From: Chryseobacterium sp. 7
Lineage (GTDB): Bacteria; Bacteroidota; Bacteroidia; Flavobacteriales; Weeksellaceae
Assembly (NCBI RefSeq): GCF_003663845.1
Contig: NZ_RCCA01000001.1
Coordinates: 1,674,001 to 1,738,000, forward strand
DNA: 64,000 bases
Direction: 5' to 3'
Both the position numbers and the translations under genes were made by a program. Positions 19,903-27,839 of this stretch are shown in pieces. How positions within the stretch are numbered: the first letter of the stretch is position 1; each line of letters opens with the position of its first letter. The notes below the pieces were generated by a model that was not told the DNA's origin, did not search any database, and saw only the letters and a program-made list of their open reading frames with translations.

Positions 19903-19917
19903 GTTCAGTCAAGATTT
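19894..19917. promoter_or_regulatory. FNR/CRP-type palindrome at the Crp gene stop codon
   Basis: Perfect 9-bp arms AAATCTTGA and TCAAGATTT are separated by six bases (GTTCAG). The core TTGA-N6-TCAA equals the FNR-type half-site spacing. The palindrome overlaps the stop codon (19900-19902) and lies 39 bp before the DinB start. No T run follows, so it is not a typical terminator. Confidence 0.5.
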
Positions 19918-19955
19918 AAGAACATTCGGATTAGGATATTTGCATAAAAAACGTA

Positions 19956-20501
19956 ATGAAATTTTCAACCTCAGAATTACTGGATGAGTTAAAAAACAAA
20001 ACGAAACAGCATTTGCATTTTGCTGAAATATTGTCATTGAAGCCGGAGAATGATCTGAATTTCAGAACTTCAGCGGACAGCTGGAGTACATTGGAATGTC
20101 TGGAGCATCTTAATCGTTATGGAAATTTTTATATTCCTGAAATCAGCCGCAGTATTTCTTCTGCCAATAAATCTCCGCAATCTTATTTTAAACCCGGAAT
20201 TCTTGGGAATTATTTTGCTAAAAGTATGCTTCCCAAAGAGAAACTGAATACAATGAAAACGCTTAAAACAATGAATCCTATCCATAGTCAACTGAATAAA
20301 GGTGTCATAGATATATTCATGAAGCAACAGGAAAATCTGCTTGAATTACTGGAAGAAGCGCAATACATTGATCTGGGAAAAGTAAAAACAAGCATAAGCA
20401 TTTCAAAAATGATAAAACTGAAGTTGGGAGATACCTTCCGTTTTGTTATTTACCATAATGCAAGGCATATTGAGCAAGTAAAAAGAATTTTAACGGATTA
20501 A
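19956..20501 (+). CDS. DinB-family putative metal-dependent protein
   Basis: The 181-residue helical-bundle product has DinB/YfiT-like features: WSTLECLEHLNRYG near the N-terminus supplies one His, and the C-terminal YHNARHIEQVKRIL supplies the H-x3-H pair that normally completes a metal site. Biochemical roles in this superfamily vary (thiol transferases, hydrolases). It is followed 9 bp later by the MGMT gene, so they probably share a transcript. Confidence 0.85.
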   Translation: MKFSTSELLDELKNKTKQHLHFAEILSLKPENDLNFRTSADSWSTLECLEHLNRYGNFYIPEISRSISSANKSPQSYFKPGILGNYFAKSMLPKEKLNTMKTLKTMNPIHSQLNKGVIDIFMKQQENLLELLEEAQYIDLGKVKTSISISKMIKLKLGDTFRFVIYHNARHIEQVKRILTD

Positions 20502-20510
20502 AGACAAGTT

Positions 20511-21053
20511 ATGATTTCCAAAAAGCTTAATTTTAAACTAATGGAAATTATACACCAAAAAAACATATCAACCCCGCTGGGAGAAATGATTGCCTGTGCT
20601 GTAGATCAGGGCATCTGTCTGCTTGAGTTTACAGACCGGAAGAATATTGAAAAACAACTGAAAACTTTATCAAAAGTGTTTAAAGCAGAGATTGTAGAAC
20701 AAGAACATCCTCATTTTGTACAGCTTGAAAACGAACTGAAAGAATATTTTGACGGTCAAAGGAGCCATTTTGAAGTTCCAATATTTACCACAGGAACCGA
20801 GTTTCAGGAAAAAGTATGGGAACTTCTCCGTGAAATTCCGATGGGAGAGATAAGAACTTATAAGCAGCAGTCAGAAATATTGGGAAATCCAAAAGCAATA
20901 CGTGCCGTAGGAACAGCTAACGGAATCAATAAAATTGCCATTTTAATTCCCTGCCATCGAGTGATAGGCTCCAATGGCGAATTGGTAGGCTATGCAGGCG
21001 GTATCTGGAGAAAACAAAAACTGCTGGAGCTGGAAAAGGCTATTTTATTTTAG
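20511..21053 (+). CDS. ogt: Methylated-DNA--protein-cysteine methyltransferase
   Basis: Suicidal repair of O6-alkylguanine by transfer to a cysteine. The active-site motif IPCHRVIG is present, with the preceding DNA-binding segment GEIRTYKQQSEILGNPKAIRAVGTANG and the C-terminal YAGGIWRKQKLLELE. The annotated frame begins at ATG 20511, but ATG 20541 (MEIIHQKNISTPLGEM) gives the more usual N-terminus. The product is about 170-180 residues, normal for the Ogt class. Confidence 0.93.
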   Translation: MISKKLNFKLMEIIHQKNISTPLGEMIACAVDQGICLLEFTDRKNIEKQLKTLSKVFKAEIVEQEHPHFVQLENELKEYFDGQRSHFEVPIFTTGTEFQEKVWELLREIPMGEIRTYKQQSEILGNPKAIRAVGTANGINKIAILIPCHRVIGSNGELVGYAGGIWRKQKLLELEKAILF

Positions 21054-21096
21054 AATATCCCTATCTTTCAGCATTTAAATAACTCTTTCCTTCTTT

Positions 21097-21702
21097 ATGA
21101 AAGCTAAAATCCCGGCTGTTTTAATTTTTTCAAGACTGATTATTGGATTTATTATTATTTCTTTAAGTCTTCTCAAGATAGAAAACGATCAGACAATCAT
21201 TGTCACTCTTTTATCCATAGGATTATTGACGGATATTTTTGATGGAATTATCGCTAGGTATCTGAATATTTCAACACAAAAACTCAGACGTTTGGATTCT
21301 ACAGTTGATCAGATATTTTTCATATCAGTAGGAGTTGCGGCTTATATACTATGTCCTGAGTTTTTCGAACAAAATATTTATAAAATAATTATTCTTGCAG
21401 CAGCCGAAGCTCTAATTTATCTGGTAAGTTTTTTAAAATTCAAAAAAGAAGTAGCTACACACTCTATTGGTGCTAAGATCTGGACCTTATTACTTTTTGG
21501 AACATTGGTTCAGGTTATTTTACAATGTCAGTCAATTATTTTATTTAATCTTTGTTTTTGGATTGGCCTGCTTACCAGAGCAGAAATTATTGCCATCCTT
21601 TTGATCCTGAAAACCTGGACTAATGATGTTCCTTCTGTTTTTCACTCAATCCAGCTCAGAAAAGGGAAAACAATTAAGAAAAATAAGATGTTCAACAGTT
21701 GA
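21097..21702 (+). CDS. CDP-alcohol phosphatidyltransferase family protein
   Basis: A 201-residue integral membrane enzyme predicted to join a CDP-alcohol to an alcohol acceptor in phospholipid synthesis. The motif D-x2-D-G-x2-A-R is present as DIFDGIIAR, and the final D-x3-D as DSTVD. The glycine normally found four residues before that D is replaced by leucine (QKLRRLDSTVD). Five or six hydrophobic segments cover most of the chain. The specific product (PG, PI or other) cannot be told. Confidence 0.85.
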   Translation: MKAKIPAVLIFSRLIIGFIIISLSLLKIENDQTIIVTLLSIGLLTDIFDGIIARYLNISTQKLRRLDSTVDQIFFISVGVAAYILCPEFFEQNIYKIIILAAAEALIYLVSFLKFKKEVATHSIGAKIWTLLLFGTLVQVILQCQSIILFNLCFWIGLLTRAEIIAILLILKTWTNDVPSVFHSIQLRKGKTIKKNKMFNS

Positions 21703-21831
21703 TAATTTACTTTTAAAAGTAGTTGATTTGAAATAATTTACCAGTAGAAAAATATTGGAAAAGCAAAAATTAATAAATTTTAAGAAAGCTATTTCGTTTT
21801 GATTTTTGTAATTTTAAGCAAAAATTTACAC

Positions 21832-22434
21832 GTGAAAAAGTTAATATTAGCAGTTTGCATTTCAGTTTCAGCTTTCAGTTTTGCTCAGGATTATTCTGTG
21901 CCAGCAGCAAGTCCGCGTCAGAAGGTTGAGCAGCAGTTTTCAATGTCTAAGATCTCCATTGACTATGGAAGACCAGGAGTGAAAGGACGTAAGATCTTTG
22001 GAGAACTGGTTCCTTACGGACAGGTTTGGAGAGCAGGAGCTAACTCATCTACAAAAATTACTTTTGGACAGGCTGTTAATTTCGGAGGGAAAACAGTTCC
22101 TGCAGGAACATACGGATTATTCATTGTTCCTACAGAAAAAGAATGGAAAGTAATCCTTAATAAAGACTTCCAACAATGGGGAGCTTATACTTACGATCCC
22201 AAACAGGATGTAGTAGACGTTACCGTACCGGTTAATAAACTGACAGACAAACAGGAATGGTTTGAGATTACCCTGAATCCTACAGACGAAAACTCTGGAA
22301 ACCTGGTGATCAAATGGGATATGGCTCAGGCGGAAGTTCCATTGAAACCATCAAAATTAGATACCGTAATCAAGATTTCTGATAAGTTGAAGGAAATCAA
22401 GAAAATAGAATCAGATTCTACTAAGAAGAGCTAA
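21832..22434 (+). CDS. DUF2911 secreted protein
   Basis: About 200 residues with signal peptide KKLILAVCISVSAFSFAQ. I chose GTG 21832, since the longer frame from TTG 21799 puts a hydrophobic non-signal stretch in front. The body has DUF2911 hallmarks: SKISIDYGRPGVKGRKIFG, GQVWRAGANSSTKITF, VPAGTYGLFIVP and EWKVILNKDFQQWGAYTY. The function of DUF2911 is not known; it is widespread in Bacteroidota. A GNAT gene starts 4 bp after its stop. Confidence 0.88.
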   Translation: MKKLILAVCISVSAFSFAQDYSVPAASPRQKVEQQFSMSKISIDYGRPGVKGRKIFGELVPYGQVWRAGANSSTKITFGQAVNFGGKTVPAGTYGLFIVPTEKEWKVILNKDFQQWGAYTYDPKQDVVDVTVPVNKLTDKQEWFEITLNPTDENSGNLVIKWDMAQAEVPLKPSKLDTVIKISDKLKEIKKIESDSTKKS

Positions 22435-22437
22435 ATA

Positions 22438-22965
22438 ATGAATTTTTCTGTTCAGCCTGTTTTAGAGAATGAAGAATTTCAATTAATCCCCTTACAGCAA
22501 GGGGATTTTGAATCTTTATATGAAGTAGCATCCGATCCTAAAGTATGGGAACAACACCCTAACAAAGATCGTTACAAGAGAGAAGTTTTTGAAAACTTTT
22601 TTACAGGAGCTATGGAGAGTAAAGGAGCTTTTAAAATCATAGAAAAAGCTACCGGAGATGTATTGGGAAGCAGCCGTTATTATGATTTTGATAAAGAAGA
22701 TAACCATATTTTTATCGGGTATACTTTCTACGGCACAAAATCATGGGGAAAAGGCATTAATCCTCAGGTTAAAAAGCTGATGCTGGATTATATTTTCCAG
22801 TTTGTAGATAAAGTTCATTTCCATATCGGGAAAGAGAATTTCCGTTCGCAGACCGCTTTGGAAAGATTGGGAGGAAAAAAAATTGCTGAAGAAGAAGTAG
22901 CTTATTTTGCAGAACCTTCCAGAACCAATTTCGTGTATGAAATAAAAAAAGAAGATTGGGCATGA
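22438..22965 (+). CDS. GNAT-family N-acetyltransferase
   Basis: A 175-residue acetyltransferase of the RimJ/RimL-like class: opening FQLIPLQQGDFESLYEVASDPKVWEQHP, central GSSRYYDFDKEDNHIFIGYTFYGTKSWGKGINPQVKKLML (acetyl-CoA loop region), and late ENFRSQTALERLGGK. Substrate unknown. It starts 4 bp after the DUF2911 gene and overlaps the cupin gene by 4 bp (ATGA), so three genes are coupled. Confidence 0.9.
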   Translation: MNFSVQPVLENEEFQLIPLQQGDFESLYEVASDPKVWEQHPNKDRYKREVFENFFTGAMESKGAFKIIEKATGDVLGSSRYYDFDKEDNHIFIGYTFYGTKSWGKGINPQVKKLMLDYIFQFVDKVHFHIGKENFRSQTALERLGGKKIAEEEVAYFAEPSRTNFVYEIKKEDWA

Positions 22966-23321
22966 AAAAATATAAAATTCAACAATCACCATTTGTAGTG
23001 CCTACTACAGACGGAAAACTGATCGAAGAACACTGGGGAAATTCCACAGGAAATTCTAACGTTTCTATCGCTCATATGGTAGCCCCTCCGGATTGGAGAG
23101 AACCTCACCAGACCCCTGAATTTGATGAATTTACTTACATCATTTCAGGGAAAAAGCAATTTGAAATAGACGGTGAGATTGTTGTTCTGGAAAAAGGACA
23201 AAGCATTCTTATTGAAAAAGGAGTAAGAATCCGTTACAGCAATCCGTTTTCAGAACCTTGTGAATATCTTGCGGTCTGTCTGCCCGCTTTCTCAATGGAA
23301 TTGGTGCACAGAGAAGAATAA
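22962..23321 (+). CDS. Cupin-domain protein
   Basis: A roughly 119-residue single cupin: PDWREPHQTPEFDEFTYIISGKKQFEIDGE is motif 1 and LEKGQSILIEKGVRIRYSNPFSEPCEYLAVCLPAF is the second motif region. ATG 22962 overlaps the GNAT stop (ATGA), which fixes the start better than TTG 22956. Substrate unknown. A clear terminator follows at 23354. Confidence 0.88.
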   Translation: MKKYKIQQSPFVVPTTDGKLIEEHWGNSTGNSNVSIAHMVAPPDWREPHQTPEFDEFTYIISGKKQFEIDGEIVVLEKGQSILIEKGVRIRYSNPFSEPCEYLAVCLPAFSMELVHREE

Positions 23322-23353
23322 GGATAGATTAAAAGAACGATAAAGAATAGAAA

Positions 23354-23390
23354 AAGCAAATCTGCACAACGCCGGATTTGCTTTTTTTTG
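23354..23390 (+). terminator. Terminator after the DUF2911-GNAT-cupin operon
   Basis: Arms AAGCAAATC and GATTTGCTT with a 12-base loop, then eight T. The 23391-23574 gap shows no further gene. Confidence 0.85.
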
Positions 23391-23574
23391 ACTATTTTTA
23401 AATCTAATGTAACCGGATGTTATTGAGCACTTTGAAATCAAATTTCAATATGTTTCTCTTACGAAATGCCCATGAATACGATATTTCAAAGATGTTTTTT
23501 TCTTTTTTTAAGCCTGATAGTTTTAAATTATTTCGTAAGTTCGCGGACTTAAAAAAATGAACTAATTAATATCT

Positions 23575-23958
23575 ATGAAAAACAAATTATCAATTGTACT
23601 CATGCTGGGAATCACCCTTTCTACCACTTCATGTGCAACTATTTTTACCGGAACTCAGGATTCAATAGCTTTTTCTTCAAGCCCAGAAGGAGCAAAAGTA
23701 TTTCACAAAGGAATAGAAAAATGTACAACACCGTGTACAACTAAGATTCCGAGAGGTCTAGGCAAACAGATGATTACATTTGAAAAAGAAGGATTTGAGA
23801 AGAAAGAAGTAAAACTGACCAAAAACTTTAATGCAGTTACTTTACTGAATATTATTCTTGGAGGAGCAATAGGAGTAGGAATTGATGCTGCTACAGGTTC
23901 TTTAACCAAATATTCTCCAAAGAAATACGACGTTGAACTACAGGCTAAACCAGAGTAA
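23575..23958 (+). CDS. PEGA-like lipoprotein
   Basis: A 127-residue lipoprotein: signal MKNKLSIVLMLGITLSTTSC with Cys 20, followed by ATIFTGTQD as in many CATI-type lipoproteins. A PEGA-like beta repeat follows (FSSSPEGAKVFHKGIEKCTTPCTTKIPRGLGKQMITFEKEGFEKKEVKL). A hydrophobic Gly-rich segment (LLNIILGGAIGVGIDAATG) could be a membrane hairpin. Function unknown; such proteins occur in the cell envelope. A bidirectional terminator separates it from the convergent hydrolase gene. Confidence 0.8.
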   Translation: MKNKLSIVLMLGITLSTTSCATIFTGTQDSIAFSSSPEGAKVFHKGIEKCTTPCTTKIPRGLGKQMITFEKEGFEKKEVKLTKNFNAVTLLNIILGGAIGVGIDAATGSLTKYSPKKYDVELQAKPE

Positions 23959-23978
23959 GGATAAATTTATAAAAGTAA

Positions 23979-24014
23979 AAAGGCAAATTCAATAATTCGA
24001 ATTTGCCTTTTTTA
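23979..24014. terminator. Bidirectional terminator
   Basis: Perfect 12-bp arms AAAGGCAAATTC and GAATTTGCCTTT, with A-rich sequence before and T-rich after, so it can stop transcription from both sides of this convergent junction. Confidence 0.88.
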
Positions 24015-24016
24015 TG

Positions 24017-24760
24017 TTATTTCAGAATTTCTTTTAAGAACATCAGCGTATGGTTCCAAGCTCTTTTGGCCATTGTCGGATTATAATCCGGAGATTTCGG
24101 ATCTGTAAAAGTATGTTTAGAATGAGCATAGGTGATAATCTGCCAGTCGGCATTTCCTTCATTCATTTCTTTGATGAGGTTATTGTAATCATCAGGAGTT
24201 ACACTTTTATCATCAGCGGGATTTTCAATAAGAATTTTAGCAGACAAAGCTTCATTTTTTCTACTCTGATCTCTGGCAAGACTTCCGTGGATAGAAACAA
24301 CACCAGCTACAGGCAGATGCCCTCTGGCAGATTCTAATGCTCCTGTGCCTCCGAAACAATATCCAATAACAGCTATTTTATCAGAAGTAGCTCCGTTTTT
24401 CTTCAATTGTTCCAATGCCAGCGAAATTCTTTTCTGGTATTCCTGATAGTTTTGTTTATAATATCCTGAAGTTTTTGCAGCAGACTCATTGTCAGCCGGA
24501 ATTTTTCCTTCACCATAAATATCAGCGACAAAAGCAATGTAACCTTGCTTTTCCAGTTCGATAGCAGCTGTTTTAGCTTCTTCATCAATACCTTTCCAGG
24601 CAGGAAGAATTAATACTCCCGGAAGTTTTTTTCCTGCGTTGGAGGTAATAAGACCATTCAGTTTCTGTGAACCGTCCTGATAGGAGACCGTTTTAAGTTT
24701 TTGACTGAAAAGACTTCCTGAAGCCATAAGCATTGTGGTTAATAAGATGGAACGTATCAT
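24017..24760 (-). CDS. Secreted dienelactone-hydrolase-family protein
   Basis: The 247-residue alpha/beta hydrolase has signal peptide MIRSILLTTMLMASGSLFSQ. The nucleophile is Cys 135 in GYCFGG, as in dienelactone hydrolases; the later Asp (ENPADDKS) and His (AHSKHTF) complete a triad. True substrate unknown; many such secreted members are general esterases. It follows the HAD gene (24826-25440) on the same strand after 65 bp. Confidence 0.87.
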   Translation of the reverse strand: MIRSILLTTMLMASGSLFSQKLKTVSYQDGSQKLNGLITSNAGKKLPGVLILPAWKGIDEEAKTAAIELEKQGYIAFVADIYGEGKIPADNESAAKTSGYYKQNYQEYQKRISLALEQLKKNGATSDKIAVIGYCFGGTGALESARGHLPVAGVVSIHGSLARDQSRKNEALSAKILIENPADDKSVTPDDYNNLIKEMNEGNADWQIITYAHSKHTFTDPKSPDYNPTMAKRAWNHTLMFLKEILK

Positions 24761-24825
24761 AATTAATTATTTGTGAATTAGTAGATTACAAAACAGTATT
24801 AAAAGTAAGAAAATATTGAGAAGTG

Positions 24826-25440
24826 TTACACTTCAACTCCGGATTTCTTTAATTCTTTTGTAAGATCAGTATCCGGAAAAACCTGAATGGTAATAAATCC
24901 AAGTGATTTTGCCATTTCAATATTCTTCATATTATCATCAATGAAAACCGATTCTTCAGCTTTGATATTATATCTTTCAAGAAGCACATGCCAGATTTCA
25001 GGATCGGGTTTGATCAGTTTTTCTGTTCCGGAAACCACAATTTTACCTTCAAAAATCTGAAAGAAATCATAATTTTCCAATGCATAAGGGAATGTTTCTT
25101 CCGACCAGTTGGTTAATCCAAAGAGATTGTATTCTGTATTTTTAAGCTTTCTGAGCACTTCTACATTTTGGGGAATATCGCTTTTCAGCATTACTGTCCA
25201 GTTGTCATAGAAAGCGCGGATTTCTTTTTCCCATTCCGGGAATTTTTTTACCTGAATTTCTGTTCCTTCGGCTAAACTTCTTCCTCTGTCCTGTTCAATA
25301 TTCCATTCATCCTGGGCGATATGTTCAAGAAAGTATTCCATTTTTTCATTATCATTAAAATAGTCCCTGAAGTAATATCTCGGGTTCCAGTCCATAAGCA
25401 CACCCCCGAAATCGAATATAATGTTTTTAATAATTCCCAT
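24826..25440 (-). CDS. HAD-superfamily hydrolase
   Basis: A 204-residue phosphatase-like protein of the YihX/haloacid-dehalogenase subgroup. Motif I is IIFDFGGVLMDWNPRYYF, motif II LFGLTNWSE, motif III Lys in GTEKLIKPDPEIW, and motif IV FIDDNMKNIEMAKSLG. The helical cap lies between residues 20 and 85. Likely a small-molecule phosphatase; substrate not deducible. Confidence 0.9.
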   Translation of the reverse strand: MGIIKNIIFDFGGVLMDWNPRYYFRDYFNDNEKMEYFLEHIAQDEWNIEQDRGRSLAEGTEIQVKKFPEWEKEIRAFYDNWTVMLKSDIPQNVEVLRKLKNTEYNLFGLTNWSEETFPYALENYDFFQIFEGKIVVSGTEKLIKPDPEIWHVLLERYNIKAEESVFIDDNMKNIEMAKSLGFITIQVFPDTDLTKELKKSGVEV

Positions 25441-25510
25441 ATTTTAAATTATACTTTAAATGTAGTGATTTTAGTCTTTTTCTATGTTAAAATAGCTTTA
25501 TATAAATAAT

Positions 25511-25537
25511 AAAAACCGGAAGTTTTTCTCCGGTTTC
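25511..25537 (-). terminator. Terminator after the His-rich protein gene
   Basis: On the minus strand arms AAACCGGA and TCCGGTTT are followed by TTTATTATTTA, just past the stop at 25551. Confidence 0.75.
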
Positions 25538-25550
25538 AATTATTGTTTTT

Positions 25551-26009
25551 TTATCTGTGATGATCATCATGATGGTCTCTGTCATTGAATCTTTCATCAT
25601 GTTTCATTTGGTATTTATCATGATTCTTTTGCGGTTTACCATGATGTTTTTTGTACTCATTATCAAATTTTATTTTTGGATTCTGACCCTGATAATACTT
25701 TGCATAAAATCTTTTGTACTGCTCAGGCGTCATGATCTTTTCCATTGCAGAATAACGGTCTGTATACCATCTGTTGGGCTGCTTGCTATAAGCACGGTTC
25801 CATGCATTTTGATCAGGATAACGGTTGTTCAGTACGGTAAGCTGGTTAACCTGATTATTATTTAATCCAAGATAACTTGCTACCTGACCCCAGTTAATGG
25901 ATGAGATACTTCCTTGGTAATCATTATAGTCATTGTAGCCATTTTGATAATTTTGTGAAAAGCCTAGAGTAAACATACCCAGTGCTGCCACTACTAATAA
26001 TTTTTTCAT
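25551..26009 (-). CDS. Secreted protein with His/Asp-rich tail
   Basis: The 152-residue product has signal peptide MKKLLVVAALGMFTLGFSQ, an Asn/Tyr/Asp-rich linker, and a helical middle (LGLNNNQVNQLTVLNNRYPDQNAW ... SAMEKIMTPEQYKRFYAKYY) that resembles the LTxxQ-type segments of Spy/CpxP-like periplasmic proteins. The last 40 residues hold many His, Asp and Lys, ending RDHHDDHHR, a likely metal-binding tail. The metal or chaperone role is inference. Confidence 0.72.
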   Translation of the reverse strand: MKKLLVVAALGMFTLGFSQNYQNGYNDYNDYQGSISSINWGQVASYLGLNNNQVNQLTVLNNRYPDQNAWNRAYSKQPNRWYTDRYSAMEKIMTPEQYKRFYAKYYQGQNPKIKFDNEYKKHHGKPQKNHDKYQMKHDERFNDRDHHDDHHR

Positions 26010-26107
26010 AACTAAAATTGTATTTTTTTAAAACTAAAGATAGATGCTCCAAAAGTGTACCATTTCAGTTTTTTTTATATACATTTTTAATTTGCCTTTG
26101 TACAGGG

Positions 26108-26539
26108 CTATTCCGGCCTGTAAAATTGATATTGCCCGTCCTGATAATAAGCATTAATATGCTGAAGCCCATTCGTAAGAATAATTTCTTTTGCTCCGAT
26201 GATAGAGTTGTATCTGGCGGTCTGTTCGAAGGTTTTTTCCGTTAATTTGATTTGTGGAGCTTTGCACTCAATCAGAATTACAGGTTCTGTCTTTTCCGTA
26301 ATCAGGAGGTCAATACGTTTGGTAAGGCCATTCAGAACAATCTTTTTTTCGGTTATCAGAGCAGATGTAGAATAGGATTTTACAGTAAGGTAATAGTGTA
26401 TCCAGTGCTGTCTGACCCATTCCTCAGGAGTGAGCAGAAGATAAGTTTTACGAACCAAATCATAAATAAAAAACTTATCTTTGTCTTTCTTGAATTTAAA
26501 ATCAAAAGTTTCCTGAAAATTCAGTTTTGGAAGTTCCAT
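26108..26539 (-). CDS. HsdR_N-type PD-(D/E)XK nuclease-fold protein
   Basis: About 143 residues from ATG 26539 (MELPKLNFQETFDFKFKK); the frame is open to 26572 but that start would overlap the holA start. The PD-(D/E)XK pattern is visible as RIDLLITEKTEPVILIECKAP, followed by a conserved Gln/Tyr helix (TFEQTARYNSIIGAKEIILTNG). It matches the type I restriction R-subunit N-terminal-like domain found as a stand-alone protein in Bacteroidota. No methyltransferase or specificity gene is nearby. Only 7 bp separate it from the divergent holA. Confidence 0.85.
   Translation of the reverse strand: MELPKLNFQETFDFKFKKDKDKFFIYDLVRKTYLLLTPEEWVRQHWIHYYLTVKSYSTSALITEKKIVLNGLTKRIDLLITEKTEPVILIECKAPQIKLTEKTFEQTARYNSIIGAKEIILTNGLQHINAYYQDGQYQFYRPE
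26476..26483 (+). promoter_or_regulatory. Candidate holA -7 element inside the divergent gene
   Basis: TATCTTTG fits TAnnTTTG and lies 63 bp upstream of the holA ATG, within the coding region of the minus-strand HsdR_N-like gene. With only 7 bp between the two start codons, promoters must overlap the neighbour's coding region. No good -33 element is seen. Confidence 0.35.
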
Positions 26540-26546
26540 TAATAAG

Positions 26547-27584
26547 ATGAAAGAATTAGATTTAATCCTCAAAAATATTAAAAATAAAGAAGTTTTACCT
26601 ATTTATTTTTTCCACGGAGAAGAAGCCTACTTTATTGATGTTGCGGTAAAAGCCCTTGAACACAACTTTTTGGAAGAAGATGAAAAAGCTTTCAACCAAA
26701 CGGTTACTTACGGAAAAGATACGTCTTATCAGGAAGTTCTTTCCCTGGCAAGACAGTTTCCAATGATGGGGGATAAGCAGGTGATTATTGTAAAAGAAGC
26801 TCAGGATTTAAAACTTAATGATGAAGAAAACAGAATTCTGGAATCCTACGTAGAAAATCCGGTGCCTTCCACTGTTTTGGTCTTTGCTCATAAACATAAG
26901 AAGCTGGATAGCAGAAAAAAAGCGGCCAAGGCCTTAGATAAAGCGAAAGCTCTTTTCCTGAGTGAATCTGTAAGGGAAAATAATCTTCCCAAATGGATTT
27001 CAGATGAGTGTGCAAAGCTTAAGATTAATACAGCCCCGAATATTTCTCATCTTCTGGCAGAATATCTGGGCAATGATTTGTCAAGAATTTCCAATGAGCT
27101 GAACAAACTAAAGATTATCCTTAAAGAAGGGGAGCTTCTGGACGGAGCAATTGTTGAAAACCATATCGGGATTAGTAAAGAATATAATGTTTTTGAACTT
27201 CAAAAGGCTTTAGGAACCAAAAATGCCAATGCAGCATTTAAGATTGCACATTTTATGGGTAAGAATCCGAAGAATAATCCTTTTGTAATGATGCTGGCCA
27301 GCCTTTATAATTATTTTTCAAACGTCATTATCTATCAGACGATGGCAGGGCAGTCTCCGCAGACCATTGCGTCACAGATGGGAGTAAATCCGTATTTCAT
27401 CAAAGATTACGCAGAAAGTGCAAGACTTTATCCTCTAAAACATGCTACAAGAGTCATTTCTATTCTGAGGGAATTTGATATGAAAGGAAAAGGACTTGGC
27501 GCAGTGAATATGGGAGAAGCAGAACTGATCCGGGAGTTGGTATACAAAATTATCAATGTAGATAAGATAAAAATGAAGGTATGA
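26547..27584 (+). CDS. holA: DNA polymerase III subunit delta
   Basis: The 345-residue clamp-loader subunit: N-terminal AAA-like region opening with PIYFFHGEEAYFIDVAVKALE, then FPMMGDKQVIIVKEAQ, ENPVPSTVLVFAHKHKKLDSRKKAAKAL, and the C-terminal collar with ELNKLKIIL, FELQKALGTKNA and LIRELVYKI. Length is normal. It loads the beta sliding clamp with gamma/tau and delta-prime. ATG 26547 is the first start after the divergent gene. Confidence 0.94.
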   Translation: MKELDLILKNIKNKEVLPIYFFHGEEAYFIDVAVKALEHNFLEEDEKAFNQTVTYGKDTSYQEVLSLARQFPMMGDKQVIIVKEAQDLKLNDEENRILESYVENPVPSTVLVFAHKHKKLDSRKKAAKALDKAKALFLSESVRENNLPKWISDECAKLKINTAPNISHLLAEYLGNDLSRISNELNKLKIILKEGELLDGAIVENHIGISKEYNVFELQKALGTKNANAAFKIAHFMGKNPKNNPFVMMLASLYNYFSNVIIYQTMAGQSPQTIASQMGVNPYFIKDYAESARLYPLKHATRVISILREFDMKGKGLGAVNMGEAELIRELVYKIINVDKIKMKV

Positions 27585-27595
27585 TGCCAGTTGCG

Positions 27596-27715
27596 GAAGC
27601 GTATTGTGAGATAGCGAGATACGTGATTCGAGGTTAAAGGAAAATGTTTTAAATTTTATACCGAACCCGATTTCCTGTAACTCAAATCTCGAAACCTGAA
27701 ACTCACATTGCAATA
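27596..27715. repeat. Degenerate word-type inverted sequence without a gene
   Basis: Left words GTGAGATAGCGAGATACG and GATTCGAGGTT face right words AACTCAAATCTCGAAACC and TGAAACTCAC, loosely inverse. The style (repeated GAGAT/GATTCGAG/CTCGAAAC words) is like the arms around the IVP gene at 946-1387, but no ORF lies inside. It could be a remnant of a similar insertion. Confidence 0.35.
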
Positions 27716-27839
27716 ACTACCATCGAAATTCAACATATCAGATATTGACAAGTATCATTAAAATAACTTTAAGGAGAAATTAAAAATTCCGAAATTAGCA
27801 GTCTTAATTCAAATTAAATCTTTTCGAACAAAGTAAATT

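Noticed and set aside
25557..25865. Plus-strand 102-codon frame with many Met and Ile
   Set aside because: It is the antisense shadow of the His-rich secreted protein on the minus strand.
26108..26539. Restriction-modification system
   Set aside because: Only a small HsdR_N-like domain is present; no methyltransferase or specificity subunit lies in the neighbourhood.
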